Shown here in pieces: positions 5,955 to 16,100 of a stretch of DNA of 20,117 nucleotides (position 1 is the stretch's first letter; each line of letters starts with the position of its first letter). Origin of the DNA: CAYUIG01 sp964444685 (GTDB lineage Bacteria > Gemmatimonadota > Gemmatimonadetes > Longimicrobiales > RSA9); the NCBI GenBank assembly GCA_964444685.1, contig CAYUIG010000053.1, positions 1-20,117 on the forward strand, in the 5' to 3' direction. The notes under the pieces were generated by a model. That model did not search any database and had not been told where the DNA came from. It saw nothing but the letters and a program-made list of their open reading frames with translations. The translations under genes were made by a program, and so were the position numbers.

Positions 5955-8194
5955 TCAGCGAGGCCGGAACAGCGCGCGGCGATACTGCACCTCGCCCGCG
6001 GCTTCCAGCCGGATGATGTAGATGCCGGCGGGCACGCGCACCCCATCCGCATCGCCGCCGTCCCACGTGGTCAGAATGCACGGGTCCGCCTCGCCGCCGC
6101 GGCCGTAGAGGCCGGGCTCCAGCGTGACGGGGCCGCAGCCGGGGGCCGGGATGAGGCGGCGCACGAGCCGGCCGGTCAGGTCGTGCACGGACAGTTCGAC
6201 GGCCGAGGGCTCCGCAAGGTCGAACCAGATGTGCGTCACACCCTCGCCCAGGTCCGACCGCGGGAATGGATTCGGGAAGTTCTGGTACAGCAGTGTCGCC
6301 GGCGGCTGGCCGGTACTCGTTACGACGAACGGCGCAGCGCTCGCCACCGTGTCGGCCATGCCGGACTGTGTGCGCGCGATCACGCGCCAGCGATACGACA
6401 CGTTGTAGTTCAGCGGCTGCGCGACGCGCACGGAACTCGTGCTCAGGCCGCTCATGCGCTGAACCACGACGTTGTTGCTGTTCTGAATGACTTCGACGTC
6501 GAAGACGAGCGGCCCGACGGGCGGCGGCGCGACGAGTGTCGCCCACGACAGCTCGGGACGCGGNNNNNNNNNNNNNNNNNNNNNNNNNNNNNNNNNNNNN
6601 NNNNNNNNNNNNNNNNNNNNNNNNNNNNNNNNNNNNNNNNNNNNNNNNNNNNNNNNNNNNNNNGGTACGTGACCGGCCGCATCTGCGGATGCACCAGCGG
6701 CGCGCTCCAGGTGAACGTGGGCGCGAGCGTGGTAAGGTTGGCCTGCGGGTCCGTGGTCGCGATGCCGCTGGCCGTGATTCCCTGCGGGAACAGGATCGCG
6801 GCGGCAACGTCCGGCACACCCCAGCCGACGTTGTTGTCCGGCTGCGCGGCGTTGTTGCCCGCGAGCTGGAACGCGCGTCGCACCGCCAGCGGGTTCAGGT
6901 TGGGCCACGCCTGCACGAACGTGGCAGCCGAACCCGCAATGAGCGGCGCGGCGAAACTCGTTCCCGAGAGCGACGACGCGATGGCGGTGAGGTTCTCACT
7001 CGATGCGGCCGTCAGCCCCACGCCGCGTGCGACCACCTCCGGTTTGGTGCGCCCATCGAAGCTGGGACCGCGCGCGCTCGCACCAAGGCCGAAGCTCGCC
7101 GGCTCACCCGACGCGTCCACGGCGCCCACCGCGATCACGCTGTCCGCATCCGCGGGCGCCTCGAGTGTTCCCGTGGCGGGTCCGTTGTTGCCGATCGCGT
7201 TGACGATCAGCAGTCCCCGGCGCGCCGCCTCATCCGCCGCGCGCGTGGTCGGCGTCTGGTCGCCATCCATGGCGGAGTACGGATAGTCCGCGCGGTCCGT
7301 GAACGAGAAGCGGTACACGAGCGACGAGTTCACTACGCGTGCGCCGGCCGAATCCGCCCACTCGAGCGCCGCGACCCACCGGTCCTCATCCGCACCCGTG
7401 TCGCCCGGCTCGGCATCCACCTTGGCGAGCAGGAAGCGCGCGCCGTACGCGGGACCGACGACGACACCCGGCGTATAGCCGCCGAGGATCGAGAACACGC
7501 GGGTGCCGTGACCGTCCTGGTCGGCACTGCCCTGCTCGCCCGGCTCGTCGAACACCTCGACGTCGCCGTTGATGAAGTCGCGCGTCGCGACGATCTGCCG
7601 TGTCGTGAGATTCGCGTGCCGCGTCTCGAAGCCGGTGTCGAGCAGCGCGACCGTCACGTCCGCGCCGTTGAACCCGAGCACGTGGACAGGCATCACGTTC
7701 AGCTCGCGGATCGCGTGCCAGTTGGCGCCGTAGAACAGACTGTCGAAGCTCTGGGTCGAGGCTCGTGAGTCGGGGGTCGGGGGTCGAGTGTCTGCGATCG
7801 GCTCCACGTCGGCCGCAACGCGTTCGAAGCGGCCGATGGGACGGATGCTCTTCACGCCTGTGATGCGTGTGAGCCTGGCGATCGTGCGGCGGTCCGCATC
7901 CACGCTCACGGCGCGCAGCCAGCGGCTCACGACACGCACGCTCGCGCCGGTCTCACGCACCTGCTCGATGAGATGGGCCGGGACCGGCCGATCATTCGAG
8001 AGTGTCCCGAGCCCGAGCGCGCTGCGGTGCCTGGCCGCTTCGGGCCCGATCGCGGGTGGCGCGTCCGGATTTGCGGCGGCGTCCTCATCGAAGAACACCC
8101 AAACGGTCTGGACGGCACGGGTGCGCGCATGCGCGATCCACCCGCAGCCGGCCACGACCGCGAGCAACAGCGCCGCGCGTACGGCCAACCACAT
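5955..8194 (-). CDS. Subtilisin-like serine protease (S8), lipoprotein, with C-terminal FlgD/PNPF-type domain; interrupted by assembly gap
   Basis: This is an exported protease. Residues 1-20 form a lipoprotein signal with lipobox VAGC (C17). An I9-like propeptide region follows (about 29-120, VWVFFDED ... SRWLRAVSV). The catalytic domain has D186 (LLDTG), H229 (DGHGT), the oxyanion Asn N336 (AIGNNG) and S413 (SGTSFAAP). After residue 470 an Ig/fibronectin-like domain starts (APTFTWSAP), is cut by the 100-N gap after residue 510, and resumes with LSWATLV. The last about 110 residues hold YQNFPNPF, LSVHDLTGRLVR and TTWDGGDADGVRVPAGIYII, as in FlgD-Ig or type IX-type sorting domains. The two halves are in different frames only because the N-run length is arbitrary. 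ATG 8194 lies one base after the smc stop. Size is typical for cell-surface S8 enzymes; substrate unknown. Confidence 0.9.
6564..6663. other. Assembly gap (100 N placeholder)
   Basis: Exactly 100 undetermined bases lie inside the subtilase gene, a common convention for a gap of unknown length. The upstream coding part leaves one spare base at 6664 and the downstream part begins a codon at 6563. The true length must therefore be 2 modulo 3 for one continuous reading frame. Tandem Ig/fibronectin-like repeats would be a natural reason for the assembly break here. Confidence 0.95.
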
Positions 8195-8195
8195 G

Positions 8196-11100
8196 TCAGC
8201 CGGCGGCCCCGGCCGTTGCCAGCACTTCCTCGAGGTGCACGCCCACGATCGAACTGACGCCCGGCTCTTCCATGGTCACGCCGTACAGCCAGTCGGCGGC
8301 TTCCATGGTGCGGGGGTTGTGCGTGATCACGATGAACTGCGTGGTGGCCTTGAACTGCTGCAGCATGGCCAGGAAGCGGCCGATGTTGGCCTCGTCGAGC
8401 GGCGCGTCCACCTCGTCAAGCACGCAGAACGGGCTCGGCTTCACGAGATAGATCGCGAACAGCAGCGCGAGGGCGGTGAGCGCACGCTCGCCGCCGCTCA
8501 GCAGATGGATGCGCTGCGTGCGCTTCCCCATCGGCGATGCAATGATCTCGATCGGCGACTCCAGCGGCTCGTCCGGATCTTCCAGACGGATGTCGCACTC
8601 GCCGCCTTCGAACAGCGTGCGGAACGTCGTGCGGAAGTGCTCGCGGATCTGCTCGAACGTGCCGGTGAACAGCTCGCGCGCCGTGCGGTTGATCTGCCGG
8701 ATCGCGTTGCGCAGGTCGTCGCGCGCGGCCACGAGATCCTGCCGCTGCGTCTGGAGGAACTCGAGCCGCTTGCTCTCCTCTTCATGCTCCTCGACCGCGA
8801 GCATGTTGATCGGGCCGAGCCGCTCGATGTCCGCAGCGACTTCGTTCAGCTGTGCGGCCAGCTCGCCATGCTCACCGAACGCCGGCTCCGCGTCCGCCTC
8901 CAGCTCCGCGAACGAGCGACCCCACTCCGCCTCCAGCCGCTCGCGAATGCTGCGCTCCTTCGCGACCGCCTCCGCACGCCGCAGCTCGAGACGATGGCGC
9001 ATCTCGCTGCGATCGTCGAGCGTGCGGCGCAGCTCGCGCACCCGGTTCTCGAGCGCCATGGTCGCATCCGACGCCTCCGCGAGACGCTCATCGAGCGTGC
9101 GCAGTTCGCCGCCGACCTCGTCGCGCATCACGAAGAGCTGCTGGAGTCGCTCGGATGCGCCCGCGTGCACCGCATCCAGCTTCTCGATGCTCGAAACGTG
9201 CTCCGCCTCTTCCGTGTTCCATGCGGCAATGCGTGCGCGCGTCTGATCGAGGTCTTCCTTCGTGCCCGCGAGCCGTCGCTCCACCGCCGTGAGCGCGCCC
9301 TCGGCGCGCGCGTGCAGCACGCGCAGCTCGGCCTCCTCGTCACGCACCGCCTCCCATGCGGCTTCCCGCTCGGACAGCGCCGCGACCGCCTCCTGCCACG
9401 ACTGCCGGTGCGCGAGCAGCGTCTGCTCGAGCTCCCCTCGCTGCGTCCGCGCCTTCTCCGCGTCGGCACGCGCCTCCGCGCCCAGCGCCTCGAGCTCCGA
9501 TCGCCGATTCGCGATGTCCTGCAGCGTCCGCTCCGCACGCCCGCGCTGCCCGAGGCGTGCGCTCTCGTCCGCGGCCGCGCGGCGTGCATCGGCCTCCAGC
9601 GCCTGGAGCGATGTTTCCGCTTCGCGCAGCTCCGACTCACCCCGTGCGACGTTCTGCGCCGCGAGTTCGCGTGCGGCCTCGCGCTCTGCGAGCAGCTCAC
9701 CCACCCGCACCACCTCGAGGCGCAACGCCTCGAGGCGCTCGCGCCGGCCGATCAGCACCGGCTCCGGCGGGGCCTCGCCTGCGAACTCGAGCGCTTCCAG
9801 CAGTGCATGCAGCCGCGGCAGCGCTTCGCGCGGCAGCATGGCCACGCCGCCGTGCGCATCGGCCTGTGCCAGCCAGCTGCGCACCGCACTCGCGGCATCA
9901 CGGTTCTCGACCACCACCATCTGCAGGAGTGAACCGAGCGCGCCTTCCAGCGCGGCCGCGCGCTCTGCGGGCAGCTGCAGAAACTCGGCGAGCGGGCCCG
10001 CGATGCCGCCGATGGATTCGCGTGACGTCAGCAGCGCCGCGACGGCGGGTGCGAAGCCCTGGTACTCACGCTCGAGCGCTTCGAGCGAAGCGAGGCGTGC
10101 GCCGAGCCGCTCGCCTTCCGCCTGCGCGGCGGTCACGGCCTGACGTGCGGCCGACTCGGCCGCGCGCAGTTCGTCCAGCTTCACGACGAGTGCGCGACGA
10201 TGCGCATCCGCTTCAGCGCGCCTGTCCTCGAGCACGCGTGCCTGCTCGGCGAACAGGTCGCCCTGTTCGTCGAGACGGCCCAGCTCGCTCTCCACTTCGA
10301 CGCGCTCCGTCGCGAGCTGCTCGAGCCGGCGGTCGGCCTCGGCAGCGCGTGCATCGGCGTTCACGGCGTCCGCCTCGAGCCGCGCGAGCTGACGCGTCAG
10401 GTCGTTCTCACGCGCACGCGCCTCCTCGTCCGTGCGGCGCACGTCCGTCACCTCGCGCCGCAGCGCCGACTGCCGCTCCTGCACTTCCGCCACACGCGCA
10501 CCGAGCGACTCGACCACACCGTGCTGGCCGGTCCGCTCCGCCTCCAGGCTCGAGAGCTCCTGCTCGAGCGTGCGAAGCCGCGCGGTCGCCTCCTCGCGCT
10601 CCGCTGCGATCTGCACGAGCCGCCGCTCCGCGTGCGCACGCCGCTCTTCGGCCACCGCGAGCTCGCGCTCGCGCTCCGCGATCTCACGCGCGACCGACTC
10701 CATGCGCGCCGCAGTCTCGGAGCGATTGCGCGCCGCGTCCGCGGACTCCAGCCGGCGTCGCTCGAGCTCGGCTTCCGCCGCCGTCAGCTCCGCGCGGCCG
10801 CCCGGTTCATCACGCGTGAGCCCCGAGAGCGCCGACTCCGTCTCCGCGAGAATGCGACGCAGCCCGTCGAGATCGTTGCGCGCGACCGCCACCTCGAGCG
10901 AGAGCCGCTTCACGCGCAGCTCGCCGTAGCGCTGCGCCTTCCGGCGCTGGCGCGCGAGGCTGCGCACCTTCGTCTCCACCTCGCCCAGCAGGTCGTCAAG
11001 GCGGGCGAGGTCCGTCTCCGCCGCATCGAGTCGCCGTTGAGCGGCCTTGCGACGGTCCTTGTACCGGCCGACGCCCGCGGCCTCCTCGAACAGATGACGC

Positions 11101-11570
11101 CGCTCATCCGCACGGTCCGAGAGGATCGAGTCCACCATTCCCTGCTCGATCACCGTGTAGGCGTTTGCGCCGAGCCCGGTGTCACGGCAGATGTCGAGAA
11201 TGTCGCGCAGGCGCGTCGACTGTCGGTTGAGCTGGTAATCGCTGCCGCCCTCGCGGAACACGATGCGGCGGATCTCCACCTCGCCGTGCGGCACGGGCAG
11301 TCGGCCTTCCTCGTTCGTGAACGCGAGCGATACCTCGGCGCGGTTGATCGGCCGGCGCTGCGACGTTCCCTGGAAGATCGCCTCCTCCATCCTCGCGCCG
11401 CGGATCGCCGATGCGCGCTGCTCACCCAGCACCCAGCGGATGGCATCGCTGATGTTCGACTTCCCGCACCCGTTCGGCCCGACGATGGCCGTGATGCCAT
11501 CGTGGAACTGCAGCTCCGTGCGGTCGGCGAACGACTTGAATCCCTGGAGCGAGAGACGGCGAAGCTTCAT
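8196..11570 (-). CDS. smc: Chromosome segregation protein SMC
   Basis: This ATPase compacts and helps segregate the chromosome, normally with ScpA and ScpB (not in this window). The 1124-aa protein has the expected layout. The N-terminal head has Walker A GPNGCGKSN (31-39) and the Q-loop region RWVLGEQ. Long Arg/Glu/Ala-rich heptad-like coiled coils follow. The hinge region begins near residue 505 (SRESIGGIAGPLAEF, LGSLLQMVVVENRDAA, GGVAMLP). After the second coil comes the C-terminal head with the ABC signature LLSGGERALTAL (1023-1034), Walker B FCVLDEVDAPLDE (1048-1060) and the switch His in ITHNPRTME. It is somewhat shorter than the usual roughly 1180 residues, and the shortfall maps to the second half of the hinge. 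The ATG overlaps the stop of the SPOR gene by 4 bp (ATGA), implying coupled translation. The identification as SMC is certain. Confidence 0.97.
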   Translation of the reverse strand: MKLRRLSLQGFKSFADRTELQFHDGITAIVGPNGCGKSNISDAIRWVLGEQRASAIRGARMEEAIFQGTSQRRPINRAEVSLAFTNEEGRLPVPHGEVEIRRIVFREGGSDYQLNRQSTRLRDILDICRDTGLGANAYTVIEQGMVDSILSDRADERRHLFEEAAGVGRYKDRRKAAQRRLDAAETDLARLDDLLGEVETKVRSLARQRRKAQRYGELRVKRLSLEVAVARNDLDGLRRILAETESALSGLTRDEPGGRAELTAAEAELERRRLESADAARNRSETAARMESVAREIAERERELAVAEERRAHAERRLVQIAAEREEATARLRTLEQELSSLEAERTGQHGVVESLGARVAEVQERQSALRREVTDVRRTDEEARARENDLTRQLARLEADAVNADARAAEADRRLEQLATERVEVESELGRLDEQGDLFAEQARVLEDRRAEADAHRRALVVKLDELRAAESAARQAVTAAQAEGERLGARLASLEALEREYQGFAPAVAALLTSRESIGGIAGPLAEFLQLPAERAAALEGALGSLLQMVVVENRDAASAVRSWLAQADAHGGVAMLPREALPRLHALLEALEFAGEAPPEPVLIGRRERLEALRLEVVRVGELLAEREAARELAAQNVARGESELREAETSLQALEADARRAAADESARLGQRGRAERTLQDIANRRSELEALGAEARADAEKARTQRGELEQTLLAHRQSWQEAVAALSEREAAWEAVRDEEAELRVLHARAEGALTAVERRLAGTKEDLDQTRARIAAWNTEEAEHVSSIEKLDAVHAGASERLQQLFVMRDEVGGELRTLDERLAEASDATMALENRVRELRRTLDDRSEMRHRLELRRAEAVAKERSIRERLEAEWGRSFAELEADAEPAFGEHGELAAQLNEVAADIERLGPINMLAVEEHEEESKRLEFLQTQRQDLVAARDDLRNAIRQINRTARELFTGTFEQIREHFRTTFRTLFEGGECDIRLEDPDEPLESPIEIIASPMGKRTQRIHLLSGGERALTALALLFAIYLVKPSPFCVLDEVDAPLDEANIGRFLAMLQQFKATTQFIVITHNPRTMEAADWLYGVTMEEPGVSSIVGVHLEEVLATAGAAG

Positions 11571-13036
11571 GGACTGCCACCGGTGAGGGTCACGAGCGAA
11601 TCGGAGACGCCCGCATCGCGGAGCATCTCACCCATTACATCCGCCTCGGCCAGGCCGGCGTACACGCCGGAGTAGAGGCGCCACACTCCGTCGCGTCGCG
11701 ACGGGCTCTCGAGAATGAACGACGGAACGTCGAGTGCGAGAAGCCGCCTCTGCTCACGCTCCGCCTGCTCTCGCGTGTCATACGCACCGAGCAGGAACGA
11801 CAGCGGTGCACGCTTGATGTCGCGCGCTGCGGCCGCGGTCTTCTGCCTCTGTGCGACGAGCCGCGCCATGAGCATGGCGGCCGCAGCACTGTCCTCGACC
11901 GGCCCCGCCATCAGGCGGTAGTACAGCGTGCCGCCGACGAGGACCGGCGTCAGGAAGTAGCCGACGGTGGAGTCGGCCGCGCTCAGCGACTGCACACGCG
12001 ACTGCGCGGTCGGCAGATCGTCGTGCGCTTCGATCTGCACCGAATACGGCAGTGCGACGGGCGCGGGTGTTGTATCCGCCGCTGCCGCGGGCACCGCCGC
12101 GGTGCTGTCGGCCGGCGCCACGACAGTCTCCCCGACAGCGGACCGGTCGCGCACGAAGAAGTGCCACACACCCGCGAGCAGGCTCACGAGCAGCACGATC
12201 CCCGCCGTCCAGGCCAGCGTCCCTCGCTCCAATGCGCGGCGACGCGGCCGCGTCACCACCGGTTCGCTGAGGTGACGCTTCGGCTCCGCAGATGTACTCG
12301 GCGCTGCAGGCGCGCCGGGAGCCGCCGCTGCTGCCGTCTCCGCGCCTGCCGGAGTCGGTTCGGGTGCGGGCTCTTCCGTGGGCTGCGCGCGCCGCTTCTC
12401 CGCGATGTAGGCTTCTCGCTCCGCATCGCGCGGCACGCGCAGTCGCTCGAACGCGTCCGCTTCCTCCGCCTCCTGCGCGGGCGCCTCTACCGGTGCGAGC
12501 CAGAGCAGCGGTGCCGCACCGTCGACCGGATGGTCCGGCGGTGCGAGCAGCACCACCTGCGCATCTGGCCAGTCCGGAACGGCGGACGCCGGCAGGAAGA
12601 GGACGACGCGTCGCTGCTGCGCTGTGAGTCGCCGCAGCAGAGCGGGCCATGCGGGATCGGCTGCCAGCTCTTCCGCGCTCGCCGCGCCCGCGCCGGGGCC
12701 CACGAAGTCGAAGGCGTGACCGGGTGGCTGCAATGCCGCATGCTCGAGCGATGAACCGAAGCTGAGGACATCGTCGAGGCCGTCTCCTGGCGGTGCACCG
12801 ACGAACGCCGCGAGACGGGACGGCACGTGGAGATCGACGAGCAGAACGCGACGGTCCGGCAGCGAGAGCGCATCGGCCACGGCAAGCGCGGCCACGCGCT
12901 GCCAGTCTTCCGCAGCACCGGCGGCGACGATCAGCACGGGGGCGTCGGGATCCGCGGGGAGTCGGCTGCGCAGCTCCGAGCGCGAGACGTCGGAGGGATC
13001 GAACAGGACCGCTTCCGGCCAACCGGCTGCGCTCAT
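11567..13036 (-). CDS. Membrane protein: degenerate MinD/ParA-like domain, transmembrane helix, two SPOR domains
   Basis: SPOR domains bind peptidoglycan stripped of stem peptides, typically at the division septum. Residues 30-180 look like a MinD/BY-kinase-type P-loop fold: VLIVAAG, then RRVLLVDLHVPSRLAAFVG, GLDDVLSFGSSLEHA, and VVLFLPA. The first strand is not followed by a Walker A loop: the GK[ST] lysine is missing, so ATP hydrolysis is unlikely. An acidic and then Pro/Ala-rich linker (184-255) leads to one transmembrane helix (about 274-294). Two SPOR-like units follow in the periplasm (about 330-395, starting YSVQIEA; and 411-482, starting PLSFLLGAYDTREQA). Total 489 aa. The gene directly precedes smc with a 4-bp overlap. 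The SPOR repeats and the membrane helix are well supported; the pseudo-ATPase reading is an inference from fold-like pattern. Confidence 0.8.
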   Translation of the reverse strand: MSAAGWPEAVLFDPSDVSRSELRSRLPADPDAPVLIVAAGAAEDWQRVAALAVADALSLPDRRVLLVDLHVPSRLAAFVGAPPGDGLDDVLSFGSSLEHAALQPPGHAFDFVGPGAGAASAEELAADPAWPALLRRLTAQQRRVVLFLPASAVPDWPDAQVVLLAPPDHPVDGAAPLLWLAPVEAPAQEAEEADAFERLRVPRDAEREAYIAEKRRAQPTEEPAPEPTPAGAETAAAAAPGAPAAPSTSAEPKRHLSEPVVTRPRRRALERGTLAWTAGIVLLVSLLAGVWHFFVRDRSAVGETVVAPADSTAAVPAAAADTTPAPVALPYSVQIEAHDDLPTAQSRVQSLSAADSTVGYFLTPVLVGGTLYYRLMAGPVEDSAAAAMLMARLVAQRQKTAAAARDIKRAPLSFLLGAYDTREQAEREQRRLLALDVPSFILESPSRRDGVWRLYSGVYAGLAEADVMGEMLRDAGVSDSLVTLTGGSP

Positions 13037-13171
13037 GCGCGTGACCGCTCCAATGCTCCCGCTTCCTCCCGCGCCCGACCTCGGGCCTTCAAGTTCGCGC
13101 TGGGACGCCGGCCATGCGGCCGCACGCGGTAATGTAACCGGCCCCCGGACCGGAAAAAAGCCGCCCGCGCC
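13037..13171 (-). other. Intergenic region with T6 tract, possible terminator/promoter
   Basis: These 135 bases separate the barrel-fusion stop from the SPOR-protein start. On the minus strand, just after the stop, a G+C-rich stretch GGCGCGGGCGGC runs into TTTTTT. A short hairpin (GCCCT/AGGGC) spans the stop codon itself but ends nine bases before the T tract, so a classical terminator is not clear. Further on, CCGG..CCGG can pair, and TACATT (plus-strand 13131-13136) could be a -10 element without a convincing -35. A transcription boundary here is plausible but unproven. Confidence 0.3.
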
Positions 13172-16100
13172 CTAGAAGGAAGGGCCGAAGGAGACAGAGA
13201 AGATGCCGCCGCGGTCGGGCCGGTTCAGAGGGAAAGCGTAGTCGAAGCGGAGCACCGTGTAGAAGATGTTGATGCGCAGCCCCGCGCCCCAGCTGAACAG
13301 GGGCTCGCGCACCAGCCACGGGTCCTCCCCGCGCTGCCGGTCCCATGCGAGCCGCACCGAACGCCCGGCCCCGGGAGCGCAGCGCCCCGGTCGCATCGCG
13401 TCCGTTTCCTCGCACACTTCCGCGTCCCACGCCATGCCGCCATCGAAGAACACCACCGCGTCCACGGGCGGGAAGCTGCCGAGGAATCCGATCTGGAGCT
13501 CCGTGATCACGGGCACACGCGCCTCGAGATTCAGGAACGCGGCGCTCGAGCCGATGAGCTGATCGCGCACCGGACAGCGCGACAGCGACTCCGCGCCCGT
13601 GTAGTACCGGCTGTCCGCGCACTCCCGCGAGTCCAGCTCGAACGATCCGCCGTCGTATCCGCGCAGGAAGTACGGCCCGCCCCAGTAGAGCGAGAAGCGA
13701 TCGGCATCCGCGCCGAAGCGCGTGAGTCCCACCAGCCGGGCAGCCACCACGACGGTGCGCTCGATGTTCCAGTAGTTGCGGAAGTCGACGAGCGCTTCCG
13801 CGAACTCGAGATCGCCGAACGTGCGCGAAAGCTGGAAGCGGTAGCGGCGCCCGTATACGGGACCTGTCCAGCCGAAGATCGAGTTGTCGAACACGAGCGC
13901 GGCGGACGGCTCGAAGTAGGCGAGGCTGCCGAGATCGTCGTCGTGGCGCAGCGGCTCACCCGTCGAGCGGTCCACGCCGCGATACAGCAGGTCGCTGTCG
14001 TACAACACGCCGCGCGCACCGAACTCGATCCGGCGGAACGTGCTGAACGGGTAGGCCACGCTGAGCTGCGCGGTCCGGATCACGTCGCGCAGGAACAGGT
14101 TCGCCGCGGCTTCCCTGAGCACGCCATCGATCTCGACCGGCACGAACGCAGAACCGAGATAGCGGTAGAGCGGGAACTGCGAAATCGAACCGGCCACGTT
14201 CGCGCGCCGCTTCAGGAACGAGTAGCCCACGAATACGCTCGCGTCGGACAGCGAACCGTTCACGTTCGCGGCCGCCAGGATGTTGTGGTTGCCGAGCATG
14301 TCGGAGAGCGCGATGTAGCTCCCGCCGTACAGCCCGTTCCCGTAGTAGCCGCCGACCTGCGCGCCGATCGTGGGACGCCCGATCACATCGGGCGTGAACT
14401 TCACGTCGTAGTCGGCGTGCTCGAAGAGGGCGGTGTCCGGCAGCGCCAGTGCGGCGCTGTCCAGCAGTTCCATGACCGACAGTGGGCGGGCGGCCGTGCG
14501 CGTGCGCATCGGCGCCGCGCTCGCGCGGAAGCCACTCTCCGTACGGTAGAGCGACATGCCCGTGCGCAGATCGCGTGGTGCCGATGGATCCTCGGCACCG
14601 GCGGCGCCGAGCCCCGCTTCGGGCGATGGCGGCCCCGCCGCGACCATGGTCGACGGCACCGGCAGCCGCGGTAGTGCGAGCGGGTTCTCCAGTGCGTAGA
14701 TGTTGTAGCCGGCTTCCTCGAAGTAGGTGAACAGCAGCCGGCCGCTCCGCGACCACGACAGTACCGGACTGAGGGGTGTGATCGCGATCACGCCGCTCAG
14801 CAGCTGCGTCAGGCGCTCCAGCCGCTGCGTCGCGAGATCGAACGCGTACAGATCGTTCGTGCCGCTGCGGTCGCTCACCCAGATCAGCGTGCCGCCATCC
14901 GGCGACCACACCGCGTTCAGGTTCTTCCCTTCCTCCTGATGCGGCAGCATACGGATCCCGCGCGTGCCCAGGTCGTAGATCGCGACGCGCAGGTTGCCGT
15001 ACGTCAGTCGCTCGAGATCGGTGCCCGGGCCGCGGTCGGTACTGAACGCGATGCTGCGCCCGTCCGGCGACCATGACGGCAGGAGATCCGCGTAGCGGTC
15101 CTCCGTCAGCCGCTCGAGGTTGCCGTCGAGATCCGTGATGAAGAGATCACTCAGGCCGCCATCGAGTCCCGAGAATACGATGCGCCGTCCATCCGGTGAC
15201 CACGACGGATTCGCGATGCCGCTCAGATCGAACTTGAGCCGCCGCCACACGCTCCCCCGCTCGACGTCGTAGAGGTAGAGCGCATCCTGTCCGCCGGCTT
15301 TCGCGGCGAATGCGAGGTAGCGGCCATCGGGCGAGAACGAGGAGCCCGAGTTCATGTAGCGCAGCGACTCGAACCCTTCACCGCGCGCGGCTTCGACCAG
15401 CCGCCGCTCACGTCTCCCCGTCCGTGCGTCCGCGAGCCAGAGGTCGAACGAGAAGCCATCCTCCTGGGAGAGCCACGCCACACGCTCGCCATCCGGCGAG
15501 ATCGCGGGCGCGAGGTACCACGGGTCTTCGATGCGGTCGTGATCGGTGAGGCGCGTCGCGATCGTGCCCGGCACCGTTCGCTCCGTCACTTCCGGCAGGT
15601 ACGCCGCGCGCACCGATGCGCTCCACTCGGCGCTCAGGTCTTCGAGCGACGTGCCCAGCGTGCTCGCGAACGCGCGGTCGATGCCGAGCCGCGGCGCGCG
15701 CTGAAGCAGCAGGCCGATCGCCTCGTCGCCCCACTTCGCGCCGATGTACGCCCAGAGGGACTGGCCGAAGCGGTACGACAGGTAGTCGTCGCGCTCCGAC
15801 ATCTCGTCGATCGTGCGCAGGTAGCCGGAGAGCGCCGCGTCGCGCAGCCAGCTCGCCGTGTGCGCGTCGATGCGACCGATCGACAGATACTCCGCCATCC
15901 CCTCCATGAACCACAAAGGCAGCCGCGCGATGAACGGATTCGCTTCGTTCACCACGCCGCGCCGGAAGATCACGTCGTACTGGAAGCCGTGCACCAGCTC
16001 GTGCGTGAGCACGTGATCGAAGTCCGCGTACGATCCCGTGAACGGCAGGATCATGCGGCTCTTCAGCGCCTCCGTGACACCGCCCGTTCCTTCGTCGATC

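Noticed and set aside
5955..8194. Two separate genes or a true frameshift in the subtilase gene
   Set aside because: The frame change coincides exactly with the 100-N placeholder, and domain order on both sides fits one protease with a C-terminal sorting-type domain.
4202..11570. SMC, hydrolase and protease genes as a phage-defence island
   Set aside because: The SMC has full chromosomal-type heads and no Wadjet-like partners; the neighbours are sugar and core enzymes, and there are no mobility genes nearby.
7788..11675. Several plus-strand frames of about 490-710 codons opposite smc and the protease gene
   Set aside because: They mirror the heptad-rich coiled-coil codons of smc and show low-complexity Arg/Leu/Ala composition with no motif.
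13100..13171. Clear intrinsic terminator after the barrel-fusion gene
   Set aside because: There is a T6 tract, but no stable stem ends directly before it, so it is reported only as an uncertain region.
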